DNA of 59,475 nt. It comes from HGM04593 sp045612305 (GTDB lineage Bacteria > Bacteroidota > Bacteroidia > Bacteroidales > Bacteroidaceae). The first letter of the stretch is position 1. Each line of letters opens with the position of its first letter. Positions 8,265 to 16,988 of this stretch are shown piece by piece. The stretch spans positions 1-59,475 of the forward strand of contig JAZKYU010000014.1 in NCBI GenBank assembly GCA_045612305.1, given 5' to 3'. Below the pieces are notes generated by a model. It was given only the letters and a program-made list of their open reading frames with translations, ran no database searches and was not told where the DNA came from. The position numbers were made by a program, and so were the translations under genes.

Positions 8265-10106
8265 ATGAAAAAGATACTCTTGTTAGCTGTTTTTGCAGCT
8301 TTGTTGCTCACAGCTTGTACTCCCTGCAGGGGGAAAATATATTATGCTCGCGATTTTGGGGCTGTGCCTAACACGGGTGAGGATATGACAAAAGAGGTCG
8401 CTCTTGCCATAGATAAAATAAAGGAGGAACGCGGTGGCAAGCCTGCTGTGTTGGTGTTTGAGGCTGGTGCGTATAATTTTTACCCCGATAGTGCAAACGT
8501 TAAAGAGTATTACGTATCAAACCACGACCAGGACAATCCCAAGTTGGTGGCTGTTGCGCTCGAGGGTGTGAAAAACCTTAAAATACAGGGCTGTGGTGAC
8601 ATTTTGGCAGACGGCGCTACAGAGTTTCTTATGAACGGCCGCATGCTCCCCATTGCTATGGTGGGTTGCGAAAACTGCACGCTCGAGAATGTGCTTGTGG
8701 ACACCCGTGTGCCGCAAATTACTCAAGTGGAAATTATTGAAAACAATAGCGAGGAGGGTTACATAACATACCGCATAGCTCCTTATGTAAACTATAAAAT
8801 TGTGAATGGGCAACTTGTTGTCTATGGAAGTAATTGGGAGATTGTGCCCTCGTGGGGTATCGCTTTTGAAGGCGAAACAGGGCGTGTCGTTTACCGCACA
8901 AGTGATATAGGCGTGGGAACACGCAACGTGGAGGAGATTTCTCCCCGTGTGATACGTGCTCCGTGGCGCGATGCTCGTCTTGCTCCAGGGACTGTAGTGG
9001 CTATGCGTTCTTATCAGCGCCCCGCGCCCGGTATCTTCCTTTCGCAATGCAAGAACACCACTATAGAGAAGGTTAACGTTTATTATGCCGAGGGTATGGG
9101 CCTTTTGGCACAAGTTTGTGAGAATATAAATCTTTCTCGTTTCCAGGTGATACCTCGCAAGGGGGTGGGGCGTTATTTTAGCACACAGGCCGACGCTACA
9201 CACTTTTCGGGCTGTAAGGGCTTGATACGCTCCGAGAAGGGCACTTACGATGGTATGATGGATGACGCTATAAACGTACACGGCACCTATCTGCGCGTTG
9301 TGCAGAGAGTAGATGATTATACTCTCGTGGGTCGTTATATGCACTCGCAAGCCTATGGCTTTTACTGGGGTGGTGCAGGCGATAGCGTGCAATTTGTTCG
9401 TTCCGATGTTATGGAGCTTGTTGCAGGCAACGTTGTGGAGAAGATTGAGCCCTACGACAAACCCACAATAAAAGGCGCAAAAGAGTTTAAAATAACATTT
9501 AAAGAGCAGTTGCCCGCCGATGTGGCAAACGGGAAGTATGGTGTGGAAAATCTTGAGTGGACACCCGAGGTTATCTTCGCTGACAACGTGATACGCAACA
9601 ACCGTGCGCGCGGTGCGCTCTTCAGCACCCCGAAGGATGTGCTTGCCGAGGGTAACTTCTTCGACCACACATCGGGCACGGCTATCCTCCTTTGTGGCGA
9701 CTGCAACGGTTGGTTTGAGACGGGTGCTTGCCGCAATGTGCTCATACGCAAAAACCGTTTTGTGAATGCTCTTACAAATATGTTCCAATTTACCGACGGT
9801 ATAATTTCTATCTACCCCGAAATACCCAACTTGCAAGGGCAGACAAAATATTTCCACGGAGGAAACGGCACGGGCGTGGTTATAGAGGATAATATCTTCG
9901 AAACCTTCGATGCTCCCGTTGTTTATGCAAAGTCGCTCGACGGTCTTGTGTTCCGTGGTAATAAAATTATTCAGAACGAAGATTTTGAACCCTTTCACTG
10001 GAATCGCAACCGTTTTCTTCTAGACAGGGTTGTGAATGTTACCATTGAGGATAATGAGTTTTCAACCGGTTTCGATGCAGAAAAGGACGTAAAACACCGT
10101 TATTGA
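8265..10106 (+). CDS. glaB: GH110 alpha-1,3-galactosidase, secreted lipoprotein
   Basis: A 613-residue glycoside hydrolase of family GH110, which removes terminal alpha-1,3-linked galactose from blood-group-B-like or linear alpha-Gal glycans. The N-terminus is a lipoprotein signal (LLLTAC, Cys18), so it is surface or periplasm anchored. The body is a right-handed beta-helix with repeated short strands. Recognisable stretches are the start YYARDFGAVPNTGED, the central DDAINVHGTYLRV with adjacent acidic residues Asp333-Asp334, and RNNRARGALFSTPKD near residue 445. Acidic residues in the central region are catalytic in characterised members; the exact residues here are my inference. The stop overlaps the start of the next gene. 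Subfamily A versus B cannot be settled by eye. Confidence 0.88.
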   Translation: MKKILLLAVFAALLLTACTPCRGKIYYARDFGAVPNTGEDMTKEVALAIDKIKEERGGKPAVLVFEAGAYNFYPDSANVKEYYVSNHDQDNPKLVAVALEGVKNLKIQGCGDILADGATEFLMNGRMLPIAMVGCENCTLENVLVDTRVPQITQVEIIENNSEEGYITYRIAPYVNYKIVNGQLVVYGSNWEIVPSWGIAFEGETGRVVYRTSDIGVGTRNVEEISPRVIRAPWRDARLAPGTVVAMRSYQRPAPGIFLSQCKNTTIEKVNVYYAEGMGLLAQVCENINLSRFQVIPRKGVGRYFSTQADATHFSGCKGLIRSEKGTYDGMMDDAINVHGTYLRVVQRVDDYTLVGRYMHSQAYGFYWGGAGDSVQFVRSDVMELVAGNVVEKIEPYDKPTIKGAKEFKITFKEQLPADVANGKYGVENLEWTPEVIFADNVIRNNRARGALFSTPKDVLAEGNFFDHTSGTAILLCGDCNGWFETGACRNVLIRKNRFVNALTNMFQFTDGIISIYPEIPNLQGQTKYFHGGNGTGVVIEDNIFETFDAPVVYAKSLDGLVFRGNKIIQNEDFEPFHWNRNRFLLDRVVNVTIEDNEFSTGFDAEKDVKHRY

Positions 10107-11746
10107 TGTTTCACACATTTAAGACCGATGTTTCGCAGGTAGAACTACCTAAACTTTTTAATAACCCTTTTTTCTACCGCCCGCACAAGTTGTGCGAGAT
10201 TGCGGCGCGCGAGGTGCGTGAGCGCCTTAGCGGTAACCCTCTGTGGGCTGCCGATGTTGCAAAAGGCAAGATGCTGGGGGTGCTTGTGGTGTGTGATAAG
10301 GCGGGTCGTTTGGGTTACCTTGCAGGTTTCTCGGGGTTGTTGGCAGGTTGTAACAGACAGGAGGGTTTTGTGCCTCCAGTTTTCGACTTTCTAGCTCCCG
10401 ACGGTTACTTTAAGTGTGAGGAGAAGAAGATTTCCGATATAAATATTGAAATAAAACGCATAAAGCAGAGCCCGGAGTATGCTGCGGCGCTAAAATCTCT
10501 TGCCGAGGCCGAGGAGGGTGCAGCCCTTGAACTAGCAGCCCGCCGTGCCGAGTATGCAGCAAACAAGGCTCGCCGTGCCGAAAAAAGAAACTCTGCGGTT
10601 TTGTTGCCCGAAGAGGTGGCTTTGCTTGTGAGGGAGAGCCAGTTTGAAAAGGCTGAACTCAAAAGGCTTGTTGCCCGCTTGAATACCAATGTGGAGGAAA
10701 AAAGAGCCGCGTTACGTTCTCTGGAAGAGGGGCTGTTGAGCCTTTCGGCCGAGAGAAAGAGCCGCTCGGCGGCGTTGCAAAAGTGGCTTTTTACGCAGTT
10801 TAAGGTGCTCGATGCGAGGGGCTGTGAAAAAACGGTACTTGAAATTTTTTCGGAACAGCGTGGTTGCCTGCCTCCTGCCGGAACGGGGGAGTGTGCTGCA
10901 CCAAAGATGTTGCAGTATGCCTATAAGAACGCTTTGCAACCGCTTGCTATGGCCGAGTTTTGGGTGGGTGCATCGCCGCAGGGTGAGGTGCGTCGCGATG
11001 GTAGCTTTTATGGAGCTTGTATGAGCAAGTGTTACCCTCTGCTTACATATATGTTGCAGGGTCTGGCTGTTGAGGCTTCGGCGCTGGAAAAAGGTGGCGA
11101 TGATGTTCTCGGAACAAAGATAATATACCAAGACGACGATATTGTGGTTGTGGACAAGCCCTCGGGGGTGCTTTCGGTACCCGGTGTTGTGGGCGGTGTG
11201 AGCGTGCAGGATTATTTGCGGTCGACCCTCAAGAGTAACGAGGTTTTTGTTGCGCATCGTTTGGATATGGCAACATCGGGGTTGTTGGTTGCTGCAAAGT
11301 CTGTGGAGGTTTTTAAGTGTTTGCAGGCTCAATTTGCCGAACGCAGGGTGGGCAAGCGTTACAAGGCGTTGCTCTCGGGTGTGTTGCAGAGCAGTGAGGG
11401 TGTTGTGGAGTTACCCTTGTTGCCCGATTATGATAACCGCCCGGCTCAAAAGGTGGATTTTCAGCAGGGCAAGGCTGCAAAGACTCTTTACAAGGCTGTT
11501 GAAAATATCTGTTTTAAGGGGAAGATGTGCTCTCTTGTTTCTCTTGTGCCCGTTACGGGGCGTACACATCAATTGCGCGTGCATTGTGCTCACGCTTCGG
11601 GGCTTGGGCTCTCTATTGTGGGCGACACACTTTATGGTGGCGATGCCGCCGAACGTCTTATGCTCCACGCCGAGTATATCTCTTTTTTGCACCCTGTGAG
11701 CGGGGAGCAAGTGGAGTTTACTTCTCCTTTTGAGCTTCTTTCTTGA
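10106..11746 (+). CDS. RluA-family RNA pseudouridine synthase with long N-terminal extension
   Basis: The C-terminal 210 residues are an RluA-type synthase, which isomerises uridine in rRNA or tRNA. VVDKPSGVLSVPG and the catalytic loop AHRLDMATSGLLV (Asp in HRLD) are intact, as is GRTHQLRVH. The first 340 residues hold a globular part, a charged coiled coil (about 110-230) and a conserved-looking stretch GECAAPKMLQYAY near residue 255 that I cannot assign. I take ATG at 10106, which overlaps the stop of the GH110 gene as TGATG; the TTG just before is unlikely. The last 29 bases overlap the convergent thiamine pyrophosphokinase gene. The RNA target is unknown. Confidence 0.88.
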   Translation: MFHTFKTDVSQVELPKLFNNPFFYRPHKLCEIAAREVRERLSGNPLWAADVAKGKMLGVLVVCDKAGRLGYLAGFSGLLAGCNRQEGFVPPVFDFLAPDGYFKCEEKKISDINIEIKRIKQSPEYAAALKSLAEAEEGAALELAARRAEYAANKARRAEKRNSAVLLPEEVALLVRESQFEKAELKRLVARLNTNVEEKRAALRSLEEGLLSLSAERKSRSAALQKWLFTQFKVLDARGCEKTVLEIFSEQRGCLPPAGTGECAAPKMLQYAYKNALQPLAMAEFWVGASPQGEVRRDGSFYGACMSKCYPLLTYMLQGLAVEASALEKGGDDVLGTKIIYQDDDIVVVDKPSGVLSVPGVVGGVSVQDYLRSTLKSNEVFVAHRLDMATSGLLVAAKSVEVFKCLQAQFAERRVGKRYKALLSGVLQSSEGVVELPLLPDYDNRPAQKVDFQQGKAAKTLYKAVENICFKGKMCSLVSLVPVTGRTHQLRVHCAHASGLGLSIVGDTLYGGDAAERLMLHAEYISFLHPVSGEQVEFTSPFELLS

Positions 11747-12362
11747 TGTAGTTTATAAAGAGCAGATACTCACCCTCGGCTTCGATGGTGAAACTGTCGC
11801 TTGTGCACTCGTTCAGTGTGCCTTGCCACCAATTAGTAAAGTCGTATATGGGATAGAGAAGCCCTGTGCTTTTAAACCCGCTTGCCGTGAAGTTTATGAT
11901 GGAAATTTGTTGCCCTTTTTGCGAAGGGAAGGTGCAGGTTCCTTTGCAGGGGATGAAGATGCCGTGGTTTGTGTAGCAGCGAACTTCGGCTCCTTTACTA
12001 GCATACTCCATAAGCAGGCTTATATTGCCTAAGGTGTGGTCTTCGCGTTTGCCTGTAGCTCCAAAGATTGCGATTCTTTTCATGCCCTTCTCTAGCAGGT
12101 AGCTGACGGTTTTTGTGAGGTCGTTGCTCTCTTGCTCTGTTATGCGGTGGAGCAAGTGTGAGTACTTTGCGCGGTTTTCTTCGCTCAGGGAGTCTCCGTC
12201 TCCAATAATTATGTCGGGTGTGCCACCATGTGCTATAAATTCGTCAGCTCCACCATCGCAGCAGGCGGCGAATAGCGGTGTGTTTAAAATTTTTAAAGCT
12301 TCTTCGGTTTGTGGGTACTCGCCGTTTGCAACTATCACTGCATCAAATACTTCGCTATTCAT
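11718..12362 (-). CDS. thiN: Thiamine pyrophosphokinase
   Basis: This 214-residue enzyme converts thiamine to thiamine diphosphate using ATP. Diagnostic stretches are VIVANGEYP at the N-terminus, CCDGGADEFI, the IIGDGDSLS motif near residue 55, the SNDLTK motif near residue 80 and FGATGKREDHTLGN. The C-terminal beta domain (thiamine-binding) follows. It is the last gene of the riboswitch-controlled set and lies 2 bases after the permease gene, so imported thiamine is immediately activated. Its 3' end overlaps the convergent pseudouridine synthase gene by 29 bases, with no terminator seen between them. Confidence 0.93.
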   Translation of the reverse strand: MNSEVFDAVIVANGEYPQTEEALKILNTPLFAACCDGGADEFIAHGGTPDIIIGDGDSLSEENRAKYSHLLHRITEQESNDLTKTVSYLLEKGMKRIAIFGATGKREDHTLGNISLLMEYASKGAEVRCYTNHGIFIPCKGTCTFPSQKGQQISIINFTASGFKSTGLLYPIYDFTNWWQGTLNECTSDSFTIEAEGEYLLFINYIKKEAQKEK

Positions 12363-12364
12363 AT

Positions 12365-12958
12365 TTATAGTGTTTTATAGGTGTTTTGCACCATCTTTTT
12401 CCATTTATAATATCCAAAGATAGAAATTATTGCGTAAAGTGCATAAAGCGTGGATGTAAAATAGAGCTCTTTGTGTATGTATAGCCCTGCACTTGTGATG
12501 TCTACCACCATCCACACCCACCACTGTTCTACATATTTCCGGGCAAGCATCCACATACCTACCACGCTCAAGGAGGTGGTGAAGGAGTCCCATAAAGGGA
12601 CGGTGCTGTCGGTGTAGAGAACGAGGGTTGTGTATATAATTATTTGTGTTGCCAGATAGGTGAAAAGGAGCTTTGCCCACACCTTTTTAGGGGTGTGGGT
12701 TATTGCAAGCTCCTCTTGTTTTTTGTTGTTACCGAAAAGGTGAAACCCGTAGCGCCACGCAAGCCACCCATAGAGGGCTATAAGCAGGTAGTAGATGTTT
12801 ATGCCAAAGTCGGCATAAAGCCCGGCGTTGTAATAAATGTATAGATAAATTGCGGGCATAACTATGCTTGCTATCCACAGATAGATGCTTGCGCGATACT
12901 CGAGCCAGAGATAAATGAGGCCCACGAGAGTTCCTGTTATTTCGATAATTTGTTCCAT
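12365..12958 (-). CDS. pnuT: PnuC-family permease, probable thiamine transporter PnuT
   Basis: A 197-residue inner-membrane protein of the PnuC family with about seven hydrophobic segments. YLWLEYRASIYLWIASI and YLLIALYGWLAWRYG match the family's helix 1-3 region. Classical PnuC carries nicotinamide riboside. Here the gene sits between a TonB receptor under a TPP riboswitch and thiamine pyrophosphokinase, which is the established context of the thiamine-specific branch (PnuT). PnuC-type carriers work by facilitated diffusion with metabolic trapping, which fits the adjacent kinase. The substrate assignment rests on context. Confidence 0.87.
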   Translation of the reverse strand: MEQIIEITGTLVGLIYLWLEYRASIYLWIASIVMPAIYLYIYYNAGLYADFGINIYYLLIALYGWLAWRYGFHLFGNNKKQEELAITHTPKKVWAKLLFTYLATQIIIYTTLVLYTDSTVPLWDSFTTSLSVVGMWMLARKYVEQWWVWMVVDITSAGLYIHKELYFTSTLYALYAIISIFGYYKWKKMVQNTYKTL

Positions 12959-12964
12959 AATTTT

Positions 12965-15202
12965 TTACAATGCGATGGTTATGTGCCCAAGGGCGTTTAT
13001 GCCTGCTTGTGCGGCGTAACCAGCATAGTTGTAACGCACTTTCTTCTCGCCCTCCTTGCTGAAGCCGCTACCTGCGTAGCCGTTGTTTTCGTACTCGTGG
13101 TCGAAGAGGTTGTAGATGGTTGCTCCTACGGTTATGCCTTTTGTGTGGGGTGCGTCGAAGCTGTATGCAAGGTGCAGGTTGCTCACAAAATAGGCGTCGA
13201 GTATGTGGTCGCTCTGTTTAGAGTTGCTCATATATTGCTTGCTCACATATTGTGAGTGAAGCGAGGCCTCGAAGCCTTTGTGGCTGTATTTTAAGATGTT
13301 GTTTGCTACAATATCGGGCGAGAAGGCTATGGGGGTGTCGCCGTGGTTTATTGTCCAACGCTCGCCGCCCACCCACTCGTCTTCGTAGAGTGTTTCGGTG
13401 AAGTTCTTCACACGGTTGCGGCTGAAGGTTGCATTGGCCTCCCACTGAAAGCCCAAGGGGAGCTTTGCGCCTGCCATAATCTCTATGCCGGTGCGGTAGC
13501 TTTGGGGGGTGTTTGCTGCAAGCATCTCGCCTATCTCGTTAAGCTCTCCGGTGAGGAGGAGCTGGTTTTTGTAGTCCATAAAATAGATGTTTGCGCCTAT
13601 GTGGAAGCCCTCGTTGCAGTATGTGTAGCCCACTTCGTAGTCGAGCAGACGCTCGGCTTTGGGGTGCTCGTGCAGCTTGCCGTCGGTGTAGTTGTTGCGG
13701 GTGGGCTCTTTGTGGGCTACGCTCACCGAGCCGAAGAGGCGACTGTTGCGGTTTATTTGCCACGAGAGGCCTGCTTTGGGGTTGAGGAAATTGAAAATTT
13801 CGTTTATGGCAAGCTGTTGTAGGGCGTTTGTGGCATCGTTCCACTTATCGTTGCACCCATCGATGGTGTATGATATGTGGCGGTACTGAACATCGGCATA
13901 GGCGTTGAGGCTTTTTGTTAGCTTTATATCGCCTTTGAGGTATATGTTGCCGTCGGTTTTGCGCCCCTGGTTGCGGTAATATTCGTGGCTGGGGGTGAGT
14001 GTGCCTATATAGTTTTTGGCCCACAAAACTTGCCCGTAGTGGTCGCCTACATAGCGGTTAAGGGCACCGCCTAGCGATGCACTCACGCGGTCGCTGTGGT
14101 AGTTGAGCGAGAAAATTCCGCCTCCAAAGTGGTTGCTCATAGCTTTTTTGCGCACAAGGTCGCTACGTTTTACGGTCTGCCCATCGAGCTCGTATGGCTG
14201 CAAGGCATACTCTTGCAGTTTGCGGTTTGTTTTGTACTCTTGGTAGTAACCGTCGCCTTTTGTGTAGTGCAGGCCAACGTTTAAGTTCCAGGCGGGTGAG
14301 AAACTGTGGTCGACGAGCAGTTGGTAATTTTCTTGTTTGTAGTTGTCGGTCTGGTCGTCGTAATAGTGTGCCTTGCCGTTTTCGTCGGTGAACATATACC
14401 CACAACTGTTGTATCGTCGGCCATATTTTTCCATCTCCTCCTTTGAGGCGTAGTTCCAAGCGTGGTAGGTCTCCTCTTGGCCGGTGAAGGTTATGAGCTT
14501 GACAGTTGTGTTATTGCCAAAATAACTGCCTTGCAGGTAGTGCGACTTTAGGTTTGTTTCTCCGCGGTCGATGTAGCCGTCGCTGCCTATGCTCGAGAGG
14601 CGTGCGTCTATGGCCCAACGGTCGGCGATGAGGCCGCTACCGACCTTGATGGTTGCTTTGTGGGTGCCGAAAGAGCCGCCCGAGCCGCTAAATTCGGCGT
14701 AGGGCTTGCTGCTAAACTCGCTCACTTGCATATTTATGCTTGCGCCGAAGGCTCCTGCGCCGTTTGTCGATGTTCCTGCGCCGCGCTGTATCTGCACATC
14801 TTTTACCGATGATGCGAGGTCGGGGAGGTTGACCCAGAAAACAGTGTGGCTTTCGGCGTCGTTGAGGGGTATACCGTTGGCTGTGACGTTAATGCGTGTG
14901 CCGTCGGTGCCGCGTACTCTTAAAGATGTGTAGCCTATGCCTGCTCCTGCGTCGCTTGTGGTTAGTGCGCCGGGTGTGGAGTTAAGAAGGTATGGGAAAT
15001 CTACACCTGTGTTTTGTTTTTTTATCTCCTCCTTGCCTATGTTGGTGAAGGCGATAGGGGTTGTTTCGGTTGCGCGTATGGAGAGCACCTCAAGGTCTTG
15101 CAGGTGTACGGCGCGCAAACTGTCTACTTGGGCTCCGTCTTTTTGTGCATACAGAGCCGTGGCCGCAAAAATTGTGCAGCATAGCAACGTTTTCTTTTTC
15201 AT
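12965..15202 (-). CDS. TonB-dependent outer-membrane receptor for thiamine
   Basis: A 745-residue TonB-dependent receptor. A signal peptide (about 1-19, ending ALYAQ) is followed by a TonB-box-like region, then the plug domain (EEIKKQNTGVDFPYLLNSTPGALTTSDAGAGIGYTSL in part, about 55-95; VQIQRGAGTSTNGAGAFG near 135). A 22-strand barrel fills the rest and ends on aromatic-rich strands (YAAQAGINALGHITIAL). It imports a compound too large or scarce for porins. Because it is the first gene behind a TPP riboswitch and precedes a PnuT-like permease, thiamine or a thiamine phosphate is the likely ligand. There is no SusD partner. Confidence 0.92.
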   Translation of the reverse strand: MKKKTLLCCTIFAATALYAQKDGAQVDSLRAVHLQDLEVLSIRATETTPIAFTNIGKEEIKKQNTGVDFPYLLNSTPGALTTSDAGAGIGYTSLRVRGTDGTRINVTANGIPLNDAESHTVFWVNLPDLASSVKDVQIQRGAGTSTNGAGAFGASINMQVSEFSSKPYAEFSGSGGSFGTHKATIKVGSGLIADRWAIDARLSSIGSDGYIDRGETNLKSHYLQGSYFGNNTTVKLITFTGQEETYHAWNYASKEEMEKYGRRYNSCGYMFTDENGKAHYYDDQTDNYKQENYQLLVDHSFSPAWNLNVGLHYTKGDGYYQEYKTNRKLQEYALQPYELDGQTVKRSDLVRKKAMSNHFGGGIFSLNYHSDRVSASLGGALNRYVGDHYGQVLWAKNYIGTLTPSHEYYRNQGRKTDGNIYLKGDIKLTKSLNAYADVQYRHISYTIDGCNDKWNDATNALQQLAINEIFNFLNPKAGLSWQINRNSRLFGSVSVAHKEPTRNNYTDGKLHEHPKAERLLDYEVGYTYCNEGFHIGANIYFMDYKNQLLLTGELNEIGEMLAANTPQSYRTGIEIMAGAKLPLGFQWEANATFSRNRVKNFTETLYEDEWVGGERWTINHGDTPIAFSPDIVANNILKYSHKGFEASLHSQYVSKQYMSNSKQSDHILDAYFVSNLHLAYSFDAPHTKGITVGATIYNLFDHEYENNGYAGSGFSKEGEKKVRYNYAGYAAQAGINALGHITIAL

Positions 15203-15222
15203 TGCAATCTCAAAAATTTAGT

Positions 15223-15259
15223 GGAGTTTGGGGTAAAAAAAAGAAAACCTCCAAACTCC
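15223..15259 (-). promoter_or_regulatory. Hairpin between TPP riboswitch and receptor start (candidate expression platform)
   Basis: GGAGTTTGG and CCAAACTCC form an exact 9-bp stem (11-12 bp with one mismatch) around an unusually T-rich loop. It lies 20 bases before the receptor ATG at 15202. It is not a standard terminator because the T-run is in the loop. It could control translation initiation or form a pause/termination structure when the riboswitch is ligand-bound. Confidence 0.45.
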
Positions 15260-15314
15260 GTGGTTAAACGGAAAATGGGGTTTTTCCAGCTTCTTGCCAA
15301 GTGTGTGCACGCCA

Positions 15315-15398
15315 CCTGGCTCCATCCCTACGCCGGCATTACCCGGATCAGGTTCTTGGGTATGATCTCAGCCCGTAATATTAAGGCACCCCGTTATT
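15315..15398 (-). ncRNA. TPP riboswitch (THI element)
   Basis: On the minus strand the conserved thi-box blocks appear in order: CGGGGTGCC, GGCTGAGAT, ACCC, GAACCTGATCCGGGTAATGCC (split here into its usual blocks GAACCTGAT and GGGTAATGCC), and GGCGTAGGGA. This is the full aptamer for thiamine diphosphate. It lies between a promoter at 15410-15440 and the TonB receptor gene, so it should repress receptor, permease and kinase when TPP is abundant. Confidence 0.95.
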
Positions 15399-15409
15399 GA
15401 AATCTGCGA

Positions 15410-15440
15410 CAAAGGTAGTGCTTTTGTGTGGTTTTGCAAA
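15410..15440 (-). promoter_or_regulatory. Promoter of the thiamine operon
   Basis: The minus strand reads TTTG, 19 bases, TACCTTTG: a perfect Bacteroidetes promoter. Transcription would start a few bases before the TPP aptamer. Confidence 0.85.
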
Positions 15441-15466
15441 TTTTTAACACAAAAAACTTTTTATTC

Positions 15467-16840
15467 TTACTTGAAGATGTTTGTTATGCGGTCGAAAAAG
15501 CTTCCTATGGGAGACTCCTCTTTTGTGGGTTGTATGCCGGGGTTTATGCGTGCGTTGAAGAAGTTTTCGAGTGGTATGTCCCAGGTTTTTTCGTCCATCT
15601 CTTGCTCTTTGTTTATGTAAGACCACAGTAGTTGGGCGTTCTTGTGTACGTGGGCGTTCTGCGCTTCCTCGATGGCTTCGCAGTTTGCTCCGGCTTTGTC
15701 GAAGAGGGTTATGAGCTCGCTTATTGTGCGGTGACGGTACTCGGGTGCTATGCGGTAGGTGTTGCGGTTGTCTACGGCGGTAAAAATGCCGCGGTTTATC
15801 ATAGAGGTGGTGAAGACGCTTGATATGTGTGGCGGTATGTCGTAGGCGCTGTTTATGACACCCGAGATGTATTCTATGTCGAAAAACTCTTTGCCGGTGA
15901 GCGAGCATAGCTGTTCGGCCTTGTCGAGTATCATAAGGCAGAGGAATTTTTGGTAGTTACTGCTTATGCCTGCAAACTTTTTCTCGCGTACCAACTTGTC
16001 GGCGCGTTGCAATAAATAGTTCCATCGGCTGCCGGCCATACATATTGTCCAGGAGAAGTATATGAGCAGCAGGAATATTATGAGGCTTGCAAGGTCGCCG
16101 TAGACGTTGCGGTAGTTGGTGAACATCGATAGTATGAGGTAGCTAAAGTATTGCATAAGGGCAAAAACCGAGCTACACACCAAGGCTGCAATTGTGGCAT
16201 ATTTTATATCTACCTTGGCGCGGGGTATGAGCTTGTATGCTCCAAAAAGGCATACAAAATATGTTCCCACAGAGAAGAGGAAGACATTTAGCTCGTGTAT
16301 GATGCTACCTTTAAGGTAGGACGACATGGTCCACCATATTGCAAGCAGAATTATAGCTACAAAGGGTATGAGTAATACTATGGCAAAGATGCCGAGGAGC
16401 TTCGCAAAGTCGCGTCCGGGCATGTTCCACAAAGCGTTGAAGGTGGTGTCTATGGTTCTGAATATAGAAAATACAGAGTAGAGCAACAATATAAGGCCTA
16501 TACCTGCACCTAGCCAGAAACTTACCTGTGTGTTATTGAGGTAGCTGTCGGCGTAGTTGAGCAGGCTGTTAGATATTAGGTCTTGCCCGTGGAAAAACTC
16601 TTGCACCTGCTCTTTGAAAATTTCGCCGTATCCCAAAATCTTTGCTACGGCAACCATAAGGGCCATAACGGGCACTATGGCAAAGAGGGTGTGATAGGTG
16701 AGGGCTGCCGAGGCTTGTTGCAACTTGCCGAAACTGCTACAAAGTTTTATTATTGCCCACAGGTTGCGGTTGTTGTCTATGTTTTTATCGTTGTCGAGGT
16801 CGACAATTGTGTTCCAGGCTTTTTTAATCTTGTTAATCAT
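15467..16840 (-). CDS. YihY/BrkB-family inner-membrane protein
   Basis: A 457-residue member of the YihY/UPF0761 (BrkB-like) family. The N-terminal text RNLWAIIKLCSSFGKLQQASAALTYHTLFAIVPVMALMVA is characteristic (given here as family signature ASAALTYHTLFAIVPV). About six membrane helices lie in residues 35-285 (for example IGLILLLYSVFSIFRTIDT). A soluble C-terminal tail of about 170 residues contains a winged-helix-like stretch. Some homologues were once annotated ribonuclease BN, which is wrong for this family. The function is not established; roles in envelope transport have been suggested. It stands alone with its own promoter. Confidence 0.85.
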   Translation of the reverse strand: MINKIKKAWNTIVDLDNDKNIDNNRNLWAIIKLCSSFGKLQQASAALTYHTLFAIVPVMALMVAVAKILGYGEIFKEQVQEFFHGQDLISNSLLNYADSYLNNTQVSFWLGAGIGLILLLYSVFSIFRTIDTTFNALWNMPGRDFAKLLGIFAIVLLIPFVAIILLAIWWTMSSYLKGSIIHELNVFLFSVGTYFVCLFGAYKLIPRAKVDIKYATIAALVCSSVFALMQYFSYLILSMFTNYRNVYGDLASLIIFLLLIYFSWTICMAGSRWNYLLQRADKLVREKKFAGISSNYQKFLCLMILDKAEQLCSLTGKEFFDIEYISGVINSAYDIPPHISSVFTTSMINRGIFTAVDNRNTYRIAPEYRHRTISELITLFDKAGANCEAIEEAQNAHVHKNAQLLWSYINKEQEMDEKTWDIPLENFFNARINPGIQPTKEESPIGSFFDRITNIFK

Positions 16841-16879
16841 ATAGCTGTGATGCTGTTTTTTAACTATGCTTAATTACTG

Positions 16880-16887
16880 CAAATGTA
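16880..16887 (-). promoter_or_regulatory. -7 element for the YihY-family gene
   Basis: The minus strand has TACATTTG, a perfect TAnnTTTG, 40 bases before the ATG at 16840. The -33 region is AT-rich without a clear TTTG. Confidence 0.5.
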
Positions 16888-16980
16888 ATCTTTTTTTGTC
16901 AATAAATATGTGATAGCTCTTTTTATTGCTTTTTTCTGCCATTTTGGCGCATTTTTTAGTGTTCGTTATGTGATATTTGC

Positions 16981-16988
16981 TATTTTTG
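16981..16988 (+). promoter_or_regulatory. Possible -7 element for groESL
   Basis: TATTTTTG matches TAnnTTTG, with TTAG 21 bases upstream as a weak -33 box. It gives a leader of about 110 bases. No CIRCE element is present. Two similar blocks, TTTTGGCGCATTTT at 16943 and TTTTGGCACACTTTT at 17012, flank it and might be regulatory. Confidence 0.4.

Noticed and set aside
8517..9998. 493-residue open frame antisense to the GH110 gene
   Set aside because: Shadow of a real gene; no plausible domain, promoter or signal.
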